This document shows positions 1-7,421 of a DNA stretch of 20,101 nt, piece after piece (position 1 is the stretch's first letter; every line of letters starts with the position of its first letter). This DNA is from JAXHUK01 sp034189725 (GTDB taxonomy: Bacteria; Chloroflexota; Dehalococcoidia; SZUA-161), in NCBI GenBank assembly GCA_034189725.1, contig JAXHUK010000166.1:1-20101 (forward strand). The letters are read 5' to 3'. Below the pieces are notes generated by a model, which searched no databases, was not told where the DNA came from, and worked only from the letters and a program-made list of their open reading frames with translations. The translations under genes and the position numbers were made by a program.

Positions 1-1403
1 AAAAGGGAAAGACAATATTCCTCTGTTCGATCACTTGAACAACCGTTAATGAGCGGTTTCGAGGGTACACGAGATCGCTTTTCTCTCGGAGATCGATGCA
101 GCCGGGCTGCCATTCTCAGAAGCACTGCCTCACTGATACCTAACGTGTCAGCCAACTTCCCCAAATAGAATTCTCGCTGCACCTCATCTTCTAACTCTGC
201 GATCAGAGGTAGTATTTGCTCACTAGCGGATGATTTTCCCTCCGGACGCGTCAGGTCTAGCTTTGACGATACCGCTGCTATAAGGTGGTCAATTAGCGGC
301 AAAGCCTGATCAACTAACTGTTGCCATAGCTGAGGGTCTTCTCTAATGAGAGCATCAGGGTCTTTTCCTTCAGGTAAGGAAATCACCTTGATCTCAGAAC
401 GTAGTTTAGAGGCGGTTCCCATCAGGGTAGGCAATGTCAGCAGTTCCCGATCTGAAGAGCGGCGAGCAATATCGATACCACGCATGGTGGCTGCACTACC
501 AGCCGTATCAGGGTCGAGGGCAAAAACCAAACTCCTTGTTAAACCTTTAAGCATAGTTACTTGTCTCTCAGTAAGCGCAGTTCCCATCGAAGCTACCACA
601 TTAGCAGTGCTATACTGGTGGGCAGCCAGGACATCCATATAACCTTCAACAATAACTGCGAATCCTTGTTCTCGAATTGCTCTCTGGGCGCGGTCGATAC
701 CGTAAAGTATACCACTCTTATCAAATATCGGCGTTTTCGGTGAGTTCAGATACTTGGGCATCGAATTGTCCAGAGCACGGGCGCCAAAACCAAGCACCTT
801 CCCTTTACTGTCTCGGATGGGGAACATCAACCGCTGCCGGAATAGACCGTATAGCTTTCCTTCCTTTTTGCTCAGTAATCCCGCTGCTAAAAGCTCGTCT
901 TCACTAAAACCTTGTCTTTTAAGATGTCTCTTCAGTTCGTCGTTGGGGCAGAAGCCTAATTGGAAATCGACAACAGTCTTTTTGTCGAGACCACGTCTGT
1001 GAACATAAGCACGTGCCACCTCTGCGGCTGATTCATTAAGAAGCATAGCATGATAGTACTCTGCTGCCGCCTCATTAACCTGGTACAGCCGGTCTGTGAG
1101 TTTGACTTCTGCGACGTCTTTCTTCCGATCCAGCGAAATGCCTGCTTTCTCCGCCAGTATCATGAGCGCGTCGTTGAAGTCCCCCCCTTCCTTTTTCATC
1201 ACCAGAGAGAGAATATCTCCCCCAGCACCACATCCAAAGCATTTCCAGGTTTGCCTATCCGGGAAAACGAAGAAGGAAGGAGTCTTTTCTTCATGAAACG
1301 GACAAAGCCCCTTAAAGTTACGCCCTGCCTTTTCCAGCTTGACATAACTGCTAGCGGTGTCCACGATATCCAATCGTTGCTTTATTTCGTCAACAGTGCC
1401 CAT
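1..1403 (-). CDS. dnaG: DNA primase DnaG, C-terminus cut by window edge
   Basis: The minus strand is open from an ATG at 1403-1401 to the window edge, giving 467 residues with no stop; about 120 or more C-terminal residues (the helicase-binding region in known DnaG) should lie outside. The protein starts MGTVDEIKQRLDIVD. A CHC2-type zinc finger follows, with CPFHEEKTPSF and CFGCGAGGD giving Cys34, His37, Cys55 and Cys58. The TOPRIM catalytic core shows EGYMDV with Glu253 and ALDPDTAG with Asp297 and Asp299. DnaG makes the RNA primers for replication at the fork. The start lies 13 bases after the dGTPase-like gene's stop, so it is probably cotranscribed with ppsA and dgt; the ribosome-binding site is weak. 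Identification is firm. Confidence 0.96.
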   Translation of the reverse strand, partial: MGTVDEIKQRLDIVDTASSYVKLEKAGRNFKGLCPFHEEKTPSFFVFPDRQTWKCFGCGAGGDILSLVMKKEGGDFNDALMILAEKAGISLDRKKDVAEVKLTDRLYQVNEAAAEYYHAMLLNESAAEVARAYVHRRGLDKKTVVDFQLGFCPNDELKRHLKRQGFSEDELLAAGLLSKKEGKLYGLFRQRLMFPIRDSKGKVLGFGARALDNSMPKYLNSPKTPIFDKSGILYGIDRAQRAIREQGFAVIVEGYMDVLAAHQYSTANVVASMGTALTERQVTMLKGLTRSLVFALDPDTAGSAATMRGIDIARRSSDRELLTLPTLMGTASKLRSEIKVISLPEGKDPDALIREDPQLWQQLVDQALPLIDHLIAAVSSKLDLTRPEGKSSASEQILPLIAELEDEVQREFYLGKLADTLGISEAVLLRMAARLHRSPREKRSRVPSKPLINGCSSDRTEEYCLSL

Positions 1404-1416
1404 ACTTACTACTCTG

Positions 1417-2466
1417 CTATTGGGGCCTTACCATGCCCAGTTCTTCAGCTATCCTTAGTGCATAGTTGTCTGTCATGCCAGCAATATAATCTACGACTCC
1501 ACGTTCCCTGTCGTTGCAGGCAATAGCGATGTATTCACCGGGAAGGTGATCGGGATTCTCCATAAAATGGTGATAAAGACATTGTATGATTTGCTTCGCC
1601 CTCTCGGTATCAGACTCTACTGCTTGGGCTTCGTAGACGTTCTGGAAGAGGAACTCACGCAAACTGTTAGCTGCTCTCAAGACTTCTGTACTCATGGTGA
1701 TAGTTGGTGACGCACCATCAATTAGGCCTGTGGCTTCCCATGATTGATCAATGATGTCGCATACCATTGTATTGATTCGAGCGGAGTTTGATTCACCGAG
1801 AACAGCAATCGCTGACTGTGGCAAATCGCTTTCAGTGATAAGTTCAGCTCTCATAGCATCGCTGATATCATGGTTGATGTAAGCTACGGAATCTGCCAAT
1901 CGGCATATCTGAGCCTCCAACGTACTTGGAACATCCCCACTATAATGCAAGATATCTTGTCTGCTCTTGGAGTGTTTTAGTATACCCTCTCTCACCTCCC
2001 AGGTTAGATTAAGGCCCTTGCCGTCATTTTCCAGTGACTCGACGATCCGCAAGCTTTGTGTATTGTGACTGAATTCTCGAGAACAGAGAGCATTGAGCAC
2101 CTCTTCTCCTACGTGACCGAATGGGGTATGACCAAGATCATGTCCCAGAGAGATAGCTTCTGCAAGGTCCTCATTCAGGTTTAAAGCACGGGCAATAGAA
2201 CGCGCGATTTGGGATACCTCTAACGTATGCGTAAGCCGGGTAACATAGTGATCACCTAAGGGAGCGATAAATACTTGAGTCTTGTGCTTGAGACGGCGAA
2301 ATGCTTTTGAGTACGTGATCCGGTCACGATCCCTTTGAAACTCAGTGCGCATTGCTGACGGGGTTTCATCTGTCACTCTACCCCGGGTCCATCGGCTTTT
2401 CGTCGCATAGGGCGACAAGCTCTCTTCCCTCTCCTCCAGCCGCTGACGGATGTCACTATGTATCAT
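1417..2466 (-). CDS. dgt: dGTPase-like HD-domain triphosphohydrolase
   Basis: This 349-residue protein belongs to the deoxyguanosinetriphosphate triphosphohydrolase-like HD family, which splits dNTPs into deoxynucleoside and triphosphate. The metal-binding HD residues are visible: His80 in RLTHTLEVSQIAR, His109-Asp110 in LGHDLGHTPFGH, and Asp200 in YINHDISDA. The upstream signature ITYSKAFRRLKHKTQVF at about residues 50-66 is also typical. Length matches the shorter bacterial class of about 330-350 residues. It starts 7 bases after the ppsA stop, with an AAGGA ribosome-binding site overlapping that stop, and is followed by dnaG, so a role in nucleotide-pool control beside replication is plausible. 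Substrate preference (dGTP or other dNTPs) cannot be read from the sequence. Confidence 0.93.
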   Translation of the reverse strand: MIHSDIRQRLEEREESLSPYATKSRWTRGRVTDETPSAMRTEFQRDRDRITYSKAFRRLKHKTQVFIAPLGDHYVTRLTHTLEVSQIARSIARALNLNEDLAEAISLGHDLGHTPFGHVGEEVLNALCSREFSHNTQSLRIVESLENDGKGLNLTWEVREGILKHSKSRQDILHYSGDVPSTLEAQICRLADSVAYINHDISDAMRAELITESDLPQSAIAVLGESNSARINTMVCDIIDQSWEATGLIDGASPTITMSTEVLRAANSLREFLFQNVYEAQAVESDTERAKQIIQCLYHHFMENPDHLPGEYIAIACNDRERGVVDYIAGMTDNYALRIAEELGMVRPQ

Positions 2467-2473
2467 AGGATCC

Positions 2474-4747
2474 TTAGCCAGTAGAGTAGGTTTTAGCTAA
2501 TCTGTCCTCCGCAGCAGCGATGATCTGCCTTGTTTCATCTATCCTGTCCCTATTCACCGATATTGATGTTATTCCCCACTCTACAAACTTTTCCGTTAGC
2601 TCAGGATAAACCGATGGTGCCTGCCCGCAGACAGAGCAGGTAACACCACGTGCCGCTGCTGCTTTGATAACTTTCTCGATAGCCGCGAGCACTGCCTCGT
2701 TTCGTTCATCGAAATCATCAGCAAGCTTCTCGCTATCTCTGTCAATACCCATTATCAGCTGGGTTAGATCATTCGAACCGATAGACACACCATCGATACC
2801 AACATTGAGGAATTTATCGATGAGGAAGACTGTTGAGGGCACCTCGACCATCATCCATAACTTGAAATCACGAGACCTGCGCAATCCTTCGGCGGCCAGT
2901 ATATCTTTAATTGCAGATAGTTCAGCTACAGTGCGCACGAAGGGAATCATAAGCCAAAGGTTTTTATAGCTTCGCCTGACCCTCTTTACTGCCTCTATTT
3001 CCAGCTTGAAGATATCGAGCTCTTTGATATAGCGAGAGCATCCCCTGTAGCCAAGCATGGGATTCTCCTCATATTCCTCGTACTCTTGACCTCCTTTGAG
3101 GTTTCTGTATTCATTCGTTTTCAAGTCAGTTGCTCGATAGACAACAGGTCGCGGGGCAAATGCGCTGGTGAAGGTTGTGAGGCCTTGAGCGAGGGCAGAT
3201 GTGAACTCTTCGCCTCTTCCTTCTTTTAGCATGTATCTCGGATGTTCTCCTATTTGAGCAATCATGAACTCAGCTCGGAGAAGACCGACACCATCAATGT
3301 TCTGAACTGCTACAGTTTCAGCCAATTCAGGCTCCGCAAGGTTGACATAAAGCTTGGTGTGGGTTTTTATCGTTTTGTCATAGTGGGTGGTAGGGGAATT
3401 GACGACCTTAGCAATAACCTTACCTGCATAGACCCTTCCCTTTGATCCATCTACAGTAACCTCTTGCCCCGGATTCAGCACTTTAGTAGCCTCACCGGTG
3501 CCCACGGTGCATGGAACGCCCAACTCTCGACTGACAATAGCGGCATGGCATGTTCTGCCACCACGATCGGTAACGATGCCCGCTGCCTTTTTCATAGCGG
3601 GGACAAAATCTGGTGTTGTCATTTCAGCCACGAGAATACTGCCCTTACTGACCTCGTCTATCCGCGAAGGATCTAAAATGATTTTCACATTACCGAATCC
3701 AAGGCCGGGGCTAGCTGGTGATCCTGTTAAAAGAACGGTTGCATGAGACAGTTCCGCTTGCTCCTCATTACTGACGTTTTTCAGAGTAGTCACCGGACGA
3801 GATTGCACAATGTATAGCACGCCATCTGCTTTAGCCCACTCTATGTCCTGGGGGAATTTGTAAAGTGCTTCAATCTTTGTCCCAAGTTTAGCTAAAGTGA
3901 TGATCTCGCTGTCTCTCAATTTTTGTTTTCTTTGAACGGCTGCTGATACGGGAAGTCGCACATTAGTTTCCTCGATTATCTTATGAACTCCAGGTCTTTT
4001 TACCAGTTGCCATTCCTGATTCGCAATTTGTTTGTCTTCAATTGTGAAATCATCTTTGCTGACCAGGTAGAGATCAGGGGTAACTTCACCGGAAACAATA
4101 GCCTCTCCTAAACCATAAATGGCCTCGATAGTGATCTTGTTATCATTTGTCAGCGGTTCTACTGTAAACATAACGCCAGATGTCTCTGACTGGACCATTC
4201 TTTGGACTGGTACTGCAATTCCTACTCTAACATGTTCAATACCCTTTTCGTTCCGATAAAAAATCGCCCGAGATTCAAACAATGAAGCCCAGCACTTCTG
4301 TACAGCGATTAAAACGTCGTCCTCATCTTGAATGTTGAGGAATGTGCTTTGCTGGCCGGCGAATGATGCATCAGGGAGATCTTCTGACGTTGCCGAAGAT
4401 CGTACCGCTACCAACCCCCCCAACTTTTTATATGCTTCCTTTATTTCATTGGAAATATGTACAGGCATTACTGCCTTTATCATCGCATCTTTAATTTGTG
4501 ATGATACCTGACTAAGCTGCTCACTGTTGTCAGTGTCAAGGGGTTCCAGACTATCTTTAATTTGCTGATGTAATCCTGTTTCCTCAAGAAAGTGAAAATA
4601 GCTCTCGGTGGTGATAATGAACCCTGGAGGCACCGGGATTGCTGCTTTAGTAAGTTCCCCCAGATTTGCTCCTTTTCCTCCAACAAGATCAATATCATTC
4701 TTGCCAACCTCGTTGAACCAAACGAGATTCTTTCGCTTACCTGTCAT
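2474..4747 (-). CDS. ppsA: Phosphoenolpyruvate synthase (pyruvate, water dikinase)
   Basis: This 757-residue enzyme converts pyruvate, ATP and water to PEP, AMP and phosphate, the gluconeogenic entry point from acetyl-CoA-derived pyruvate. Domain order is the expected one. The N-terminal ATP-grasp-like domain has VGGKGANLGEL and VAVRSSATSEDLPDASFAGQ. The swivelling phosphohistidine domain has GGRTCHAAIVSRELGVPC, with catalytic His401. The C-terminal PEP/pyruvate barrel has SIGSNDLTQLIMGIDRD and a CSVCGQAPS segment carrying the conserved cysteine. It is slightly shorter than E. coli PpsA (about 790) and complete. A strong AAAGGTGG ribosome-binding site precedes the ATG. It is first in the apparent ppsA-dgt-dnaG unit. 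Confidence 0.96.
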   Translation of the reverse strand: MTGKRKNLVWFNEVGKNDIDLVGGKGANLGELTKAAIPVPPGFIITTESYFHFLEETGLHQQIKDSLEPLDTDNSEQLSQVSSQIKDAMIKAVMPVHISNEIKEAYKKLGGLVAVRSSATSEDLPDASFAGQQSTFLNIQDEDDVLIAVQKCWASLFESRAIFYRNEKGIEHVRVGIAVPVQRMVQSETSGVMFTVEPLTNDNKITIEAIYGLGEAIVSGEVTPDLYLVSKDDFTIEDKQIANQEWQLVKRPGVHKIIEETNVRLPVSAAVQRKQKLRDSEIITLAKLGTKIEALYKFPQDIEWAKADGVLYIVQSRPVTTLKNVSNEEQAELSHATVLLTGSPASPGLGFGNVKIILDPSRIDEVSKGSILVAEMTTPDFVPAMKKAAGIVTDRGGRTCHAAIVSRELGVPCTVGTGEATKVLNPGQEVTVDGSKGRVYAGKVIAKVVNSPTTHYDKTIKTHTKLYVNLAEPELAETVAVQNIDGVGLLRAEFMIAQIGEHPRYMLKEGRGEEFTSALAQGLTTFTSAFAPRPVVYRATDLKTNEYRNLKGGQEYEEYEENPMLGYRGCSRYIKELDIFKLEIEAVKRVRRSYKNLWLMIPFVRTVAELSAIKDILAAEGLRRSRDFKLWMMVEVPSTVFLIDKFLNVGIDGVSIGSNDLTQLIMGIDRDSEKLADDFDERNEAVLAAIEKVIKAAAARGVTCSVCGQAPSVYPELTEKFVEWGITSISVNRDRIDETRQIIAAAEDRLAKTYSTG

Positions 4748-4794
4748 TATTAACCACCTTTAGCTTTTTTAGCTTACAATCCCCTTATTGTAAC

Positions 4795-4823
4795 ATTATA
4801 CACTATTCTATGGTTGTTTTGAG
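4795..4823 (-). promoter_or_regulatory. Possible ppsA promoter
   Basis: On the minus strand a perfect TATAAT lies at 4800-4795, about 48 bases before the ppsA ATG. The hexamer 17 bases upstream (CTCAAA) is a poor -35 match and overlaps a 10-bp palindrome, GAGTATACTC, at 4821-4830. A promoter that needs an activator would fit, but only the -10 element is convincing. The rest of the 193-base gap (4748-4940) is A/T-rich, holds a two-copy ATTATGAC repeat near 4895-4910, and shows no gene. Confidence 0.35.
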
Positions 4824-4940
4824 TATACTCCCAGTATCATTGCTGACTATTCTTCATCAAATTCAGATGGGATAATTAGCAATTATAGTTCATCATTATG
4901 ACATTATGACTGATTATCGGGAAATTACAAAGATTCTGGT

Positions 4941-5165
4941 CTATTTTCCCTGCGTAACCTTGCTCCAGTCACCCCAAACGATGGTATCGGTATTGCTGAC
5001 TATGCCTTTTTCACCAGCCAACTCCCTGATCTTCAGCAGGGACATGTTGGGGTCATCCGTAAGTAGCATCCACTCATCTCCTGACGGGATCCAGTATGGA
5101 GAAGTAATTCGCATTACCTTGCAATCTTTTTTGTTCAGATAGATACCATATTTATCGTTTTTCAT
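4941..5165 (-). CDS. Small conserved-looking protein of unknown function (74 aa)
   Basis: I do not recognise this 74-residue protein. It has no signal peptide, membrane segment or cysteine pair; it is polar with several tryptophans (SPYWIPSGDEWMLL, DTIVWGDWSK). It is likely a real gene: its ATG lies inside the last codons of ispH with a 14-base overlap, and a near-perfect AGGAGGT ribosome-binding site (5177-5171) sits 5 bases before it, a pattern expected for translational coupling. It is the last gene of the cmk-plsC-ispH unit. The Trp/Gly-rich, probably compact fold could be a small binding domain, but the sequence gives no clear function. Confidence 0.75.
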   Translation of the reverse strand: MKNDKYGIYLNKKDCKVMRITSPYWIPSGDEWMLLTDDPNMSLLKIRELAGEKGIVSNTDTIVWGDWSKVTQGK

Positions 5166-6027
5166 TATGTACCTCCTGTTTACTTGTTTTATTGAATGTG
5201 TGTAACGCGGCTACTACTTCATTGATAACCTCATCTGGAGTAGATGCGCCAGCAGTAATTCCGATATGGTTGTGGCCTCTAAGCCATGAATAGTCAATCC
5301 CCAGAGCATTCTCAATATGATATGTGGTAACGCCAGCATTCGTGCAAATCTCGGCGAGATGTCGGGTGTTTGCGCTATCCTGGCCTCCAATTACAAATAC
5401 CAGATCGACTTTCTCCGCTAACTCCAGGGCTGCTGCCTGGTGTTTACGCGTGGCGTCACATATTGTATTGAAAATGCGTACTTCTGTGAACCGGTGAAGT
5501 TCGCTGGAGACAATTTGTGCTGCGAATTCGGCAAATCGCTCCTGATTCTGAGTAGTCTGGCATAGAATCCCCAGACGCTTGGGTAAAATATCAAACTGTG
5601 GTACAGTCAAACAAGCGCTTGCATTGGTGCCAGCCCAACCAAGTACTCCTCGAACTTCAGAATGACCTGCATCTCCATACACGAGAACCCAGTATCCTGC
5701 CTTTCCAAGTCGTTGAGCCACTGCTTGAGCTTTATGCACAAAGGGACACGTGGTGTCAATAACTTCCAAGTCACGGGATTCTATCATAGCCTTTGATTCA
5801 GGGCTGATACCATGAGACGTGATTGCTACTATTCCATGTTGTAGCTCATCAAGGTGTGTTACTGCTCCGATTCCATATCCAGCAAGTCTATCTACAACTT
5901 GCTTATTATGGACGAGAGGCCCCAGGGTTTGAATTGGGCCTCGTTCCTGTGCTGCCCTCTCCACGAGCTTGATCGCTCGTCTTACACCAAAACAAAATCC
6001 CATATCGGAGGCTTTTTCAATCTTCAC
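5152..6027 (-). CDS. ispH: 4-Hydroxy-3-methylbut-2-enyl diphosphate reductase IspH
   Basis: IspH is the last enzyme of the MEP isoprenoid pathway: a cytosolic [4Fe-4S] reductase turning HMBPP into IPP and DMAPP. With a GTG start at 6027 the protein has 291 residues and begins MKIEKASDMGFCFGVRRA, which puts the first cluster cysteine at Cys12, as in E. coli. The other ligands are Cys94 (DTTCPFVHKA) and Cys190 (ICDATRKHQ). His40, His122 and Glu124 (GHSEVRG) fit the active site, and GGQDSANTRHL and TAGASTPDEV are conserved family segments. An in-frame ATG at 6093 would add 22 residues and overlap plsC by 77 bases; the GTG, with AGG 8 bases upstream and an 11-base overlap, fits the family better. 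It is followed by the 74-residue gene. Confidence 0.94.
   Translation of the reverse strand: MKIEKASDMGFCFGVRRAIKLVERAAQERGPIQTLGPLVHNKQVVDRLAGYGIGAVTHLDELQHGIVAITSHGISPESKAMIESRDLEVIDTTCPFVHKAQAVAQRLGKAGYWVLVYGDAGHSEVRGVLGWAGTNASACLTVPQFDILPKRLGILCQTTQNQERFAEFAAQIVSSELHRFTEVRIFNTICDATRKHQAAALELAEKVDLVFVIGGQDSANTRHLAEICTNAGVTTYHIENALGIDYSWLRGHNHIGITAGASTPDEVINEVVAALHTFNKTSKQEVHNEKR
5171..5177 (-). promoter_or_regulatory. Ribosome-binding site of the 74-aa gene, inside ispH
   Basis: AGGAGGT on the minus strand, 5 bases before the ATG at 5165 and still within ispH coding sequence. It supports the small downstream frame as a translated gene. Confidence 0.8.
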
Positions 6028-6682
6028 TATCTGTACCTGAGTTGTTTTTATCGTTATATATACCCCGGTAGCTCTCGGGAATGAGTTCGGCAATGCGCTC
6101 CAATATCATATCTGAGTGTTTCATTAAGCCAGTGCGATTCGGTTTATACTCATCTTTAGGTAACATGAAGGGTTGCCCTATTCTGACTACGATTTTCGGT
6201 CGGCGTAAGATGTATCCGATACCGTTAACTTTCTCACTACCGGTGATGCCTATGGGAACAATAGGAGCACCAGAGCGGGCGGCTATAAGTGAGGCTCCAG
6301 GTTGCATTGCCTGCAGTTGACCATTCAGACTTCTCCTTCCCTCCGGGAAAATGCCCAGAGCCCGTTCTTTTTGCAGTTGCTCTAATGCACGACGTAACGC
6401 TGTTTTATCGAACTGCCCTCGTTTGACGGGGAACGCACCATAAGCCTGGACGATAGTTCTGGACATCCACCTGTGAAACAGGTCATCCTTGGCCATAAAA
6501 TTGATCCTTCGTGGGACGCTGGCACCTAATAGGGGGGGGTCCATTATATGAAGATGGTTGGCAACGATAATCAATGGCCCTGTTCGAGGAACATTGTCCT
6601 TTCCCTCGACTTGCCACCTGGTTGTGAGTATCAGCAGAGCCTTCATTGCAGCCGTGGTGATATCATAGAAGAATGGTGTCAT
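6017..6682 (-). CDS. plsC: 1-Acyl-sn-glycerol-3-phosphate acyltransferase (PlsC family)
   Basis: This 221-residue PlsC-type acyltransferase transfers an acyl chain to lysophosphatidic acid to make phosphatidic acid at the cytoplasmic membrane. Family motifs are present: the catalytic HX4D box as NHLHIMDP (His43, Asp48), the substrate-binding FPEGRRS at about 112-118, and the VPIGITG block near 142-148. A hydrophobic stretch near the N-terminus (about residues 10-20) could anchor it to the membrane. Its ATG overlaps the cmk stop by 4 bases (ATGA), and its end overlaps ispH, so the three genes are almost certainly one operon. A cmk-plsC-ispH order is common in bacteria. The exact acyl acceptor is inferred from the family. 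Confidence 0.93.
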   Translation of the reverse strand: MTPFFYDITTAAMKALLILTTRWQVEGKDNVPRTGPLIIVANHLHIMDPPLLGASVPRRINFMAKDDLFHRWMSRTIVQAYGAFPVKRGQFDKTALRRALEQLQKERALGIFPEGRRSLNGQLQAMQPGASLIAARSGAPIVPIGITGSEKVNGIGYILRRPKIVVRIGQPFMLPKDEYKPNRTGLMKHSDMILERIAELIPESYRGIYNDKNNSGTDSED

Positions 6683-7356
6683 CGATGAGCTTTGATCATG
6701 TCAAGTATTTGAGCCAGCACATGCTCTTCATCTATGTCATCAGTTTCGATAACAGTAGCGTCCAGAGCTGGCTGAAGTGGGGATACCGTGCGCTCGCTAT
6801 CAATACGGTCGCGCATTTCTAAACTGGCCTGGACACTCTCATAATCGGATTGTACTCCGCATTTCACCAATTCTCTGTGTCGGCGGTGTGCCCGCTCTCC
6901 GACCGAGGCTGAGAGGAATATCTTCAAATCTGCATCTGGCAGTACCACAGTCCCAATGTCACGTCCTACCATTACCACGTGGTCGTTTTGTGCCAAATCT
7001 CGCTGTTGTGCAACCAGTACCTGACGTACACCAGCCACTTTGGAGACCAGCGAAACACCCTTTTCCACTGAATCACTTCGGATATCGTGACTAACGTCGT
7101 GTCCGTTGACAATAATGTGGTAGGGTTCGTCGTTTTCTGATGGAATAAGATTTATATCTGTCTCAACTGCCAGCTTAGCTAGAGTTTCCTCATTCGTCAG
7201 GTCAATACCAAGCTGGATTGCTTTCCAGGTTAACGCTCTATACATTGCGCCTGTATCAACAAAGCGATATCCTAATCTCTTTGCCAACAGGCTCCCTACA
7301 GCATTCTTACCAACTGCACTTGGGCCATCAATGGCAACTGTTTTTGGTGTAAACAT
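6679..7356 (-). CDS. cmk: Cytidylate kinase
   Basis: This 225-residue CMP/dCMP kinase uses ATP to make CDP/dCDP in pyrimidine recycling. It opens with the P-loop IDGPSAVGKNAVG (residues 9-21), followed by GYRFVDTGAMYRALTW, the CMP-binding signature. The conserved GRDIGTVVLPDADLKIFL block and the arginine-rich lid HRRHREL near the middle also identify it. Length is normal. The Ser/Thr often found after the P-loop lysine is Asn, with Ala next; E. coli Cmk also departs here (GKGT), so activity is not excluded. It is first in the cmk-plsC-ispH unit, with a likely promoter just upstream; its ribosome-binding site is weak. Confidence 0.95.
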   Translation of the reverse strand: MFTPKTVAIDGPSAVGKNAVGSLLAKRLGYRFVDTGAMYRALTWKAIQLGIDLTNEETLAKLAVETDINLIPSENDEPYHIIVNGHDVSHDIRSDSVEKGVSLVSKVAGVRQVLVAQQRDLAQNDHVVMVGRDIGTVVLPDADLKIFLSASVGERAHRRHRELVKCGVQSDYESVQASLEMRDRIDSERTVSPLQPALDATVIETDDIDEEHVLAQILDMIKAHR

Positions 7357-7389
7357 ATACTGCTACTTAAAGAAAGCCCCAAGAGACTT

Positions 7390-7418
7390 ATTATATCTCA
7401 GACCGAGTGTTAGTGCAA
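7390..7418 (-). promoter_or_regulatory. Likely cmk operon promoter
   Basis: On the minus strand, TTGCAC (7418-7413), a 17-base spacer and a perfect TATAAT (7395-7390) lie 34 bases before the cmk ATG. The -35 matches the consensus only in TTG. It begins 4 bases after the stop of the lamin-tail gene, so cmk may be transcribed on its own. Confidence 0.5.
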
Positions 7419-7421
7419 ATA

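Noticed and set aside
1050..1526. Plus-strand reading frame of 158 residues across the dnaG/dgt junction
   Set aside because: It runs antisense to the DnaG zinc-finger region and the dGTPase end, both well supported, and shows no family features.
4895..4910. Two-copy ATTATGAC repeat
   Set aside because: Only two short copies in A/T-rich intergenic DNA; consistent with chance.
4918..4950. Weak hairpin at the end of the 74-residue gene
   Set aside because: Stem is only 6-7 bp with a bulge and a long loop, with no U-tract; not enough for a terminator call.
6028..6093. Longer IspH N-terminus from the ATG at 6093
   Set aside because: It would add 22 residues foreign to the family and overlap plsC by 77 bases; the GTG at 6027 places Cys12 as in known IspH.
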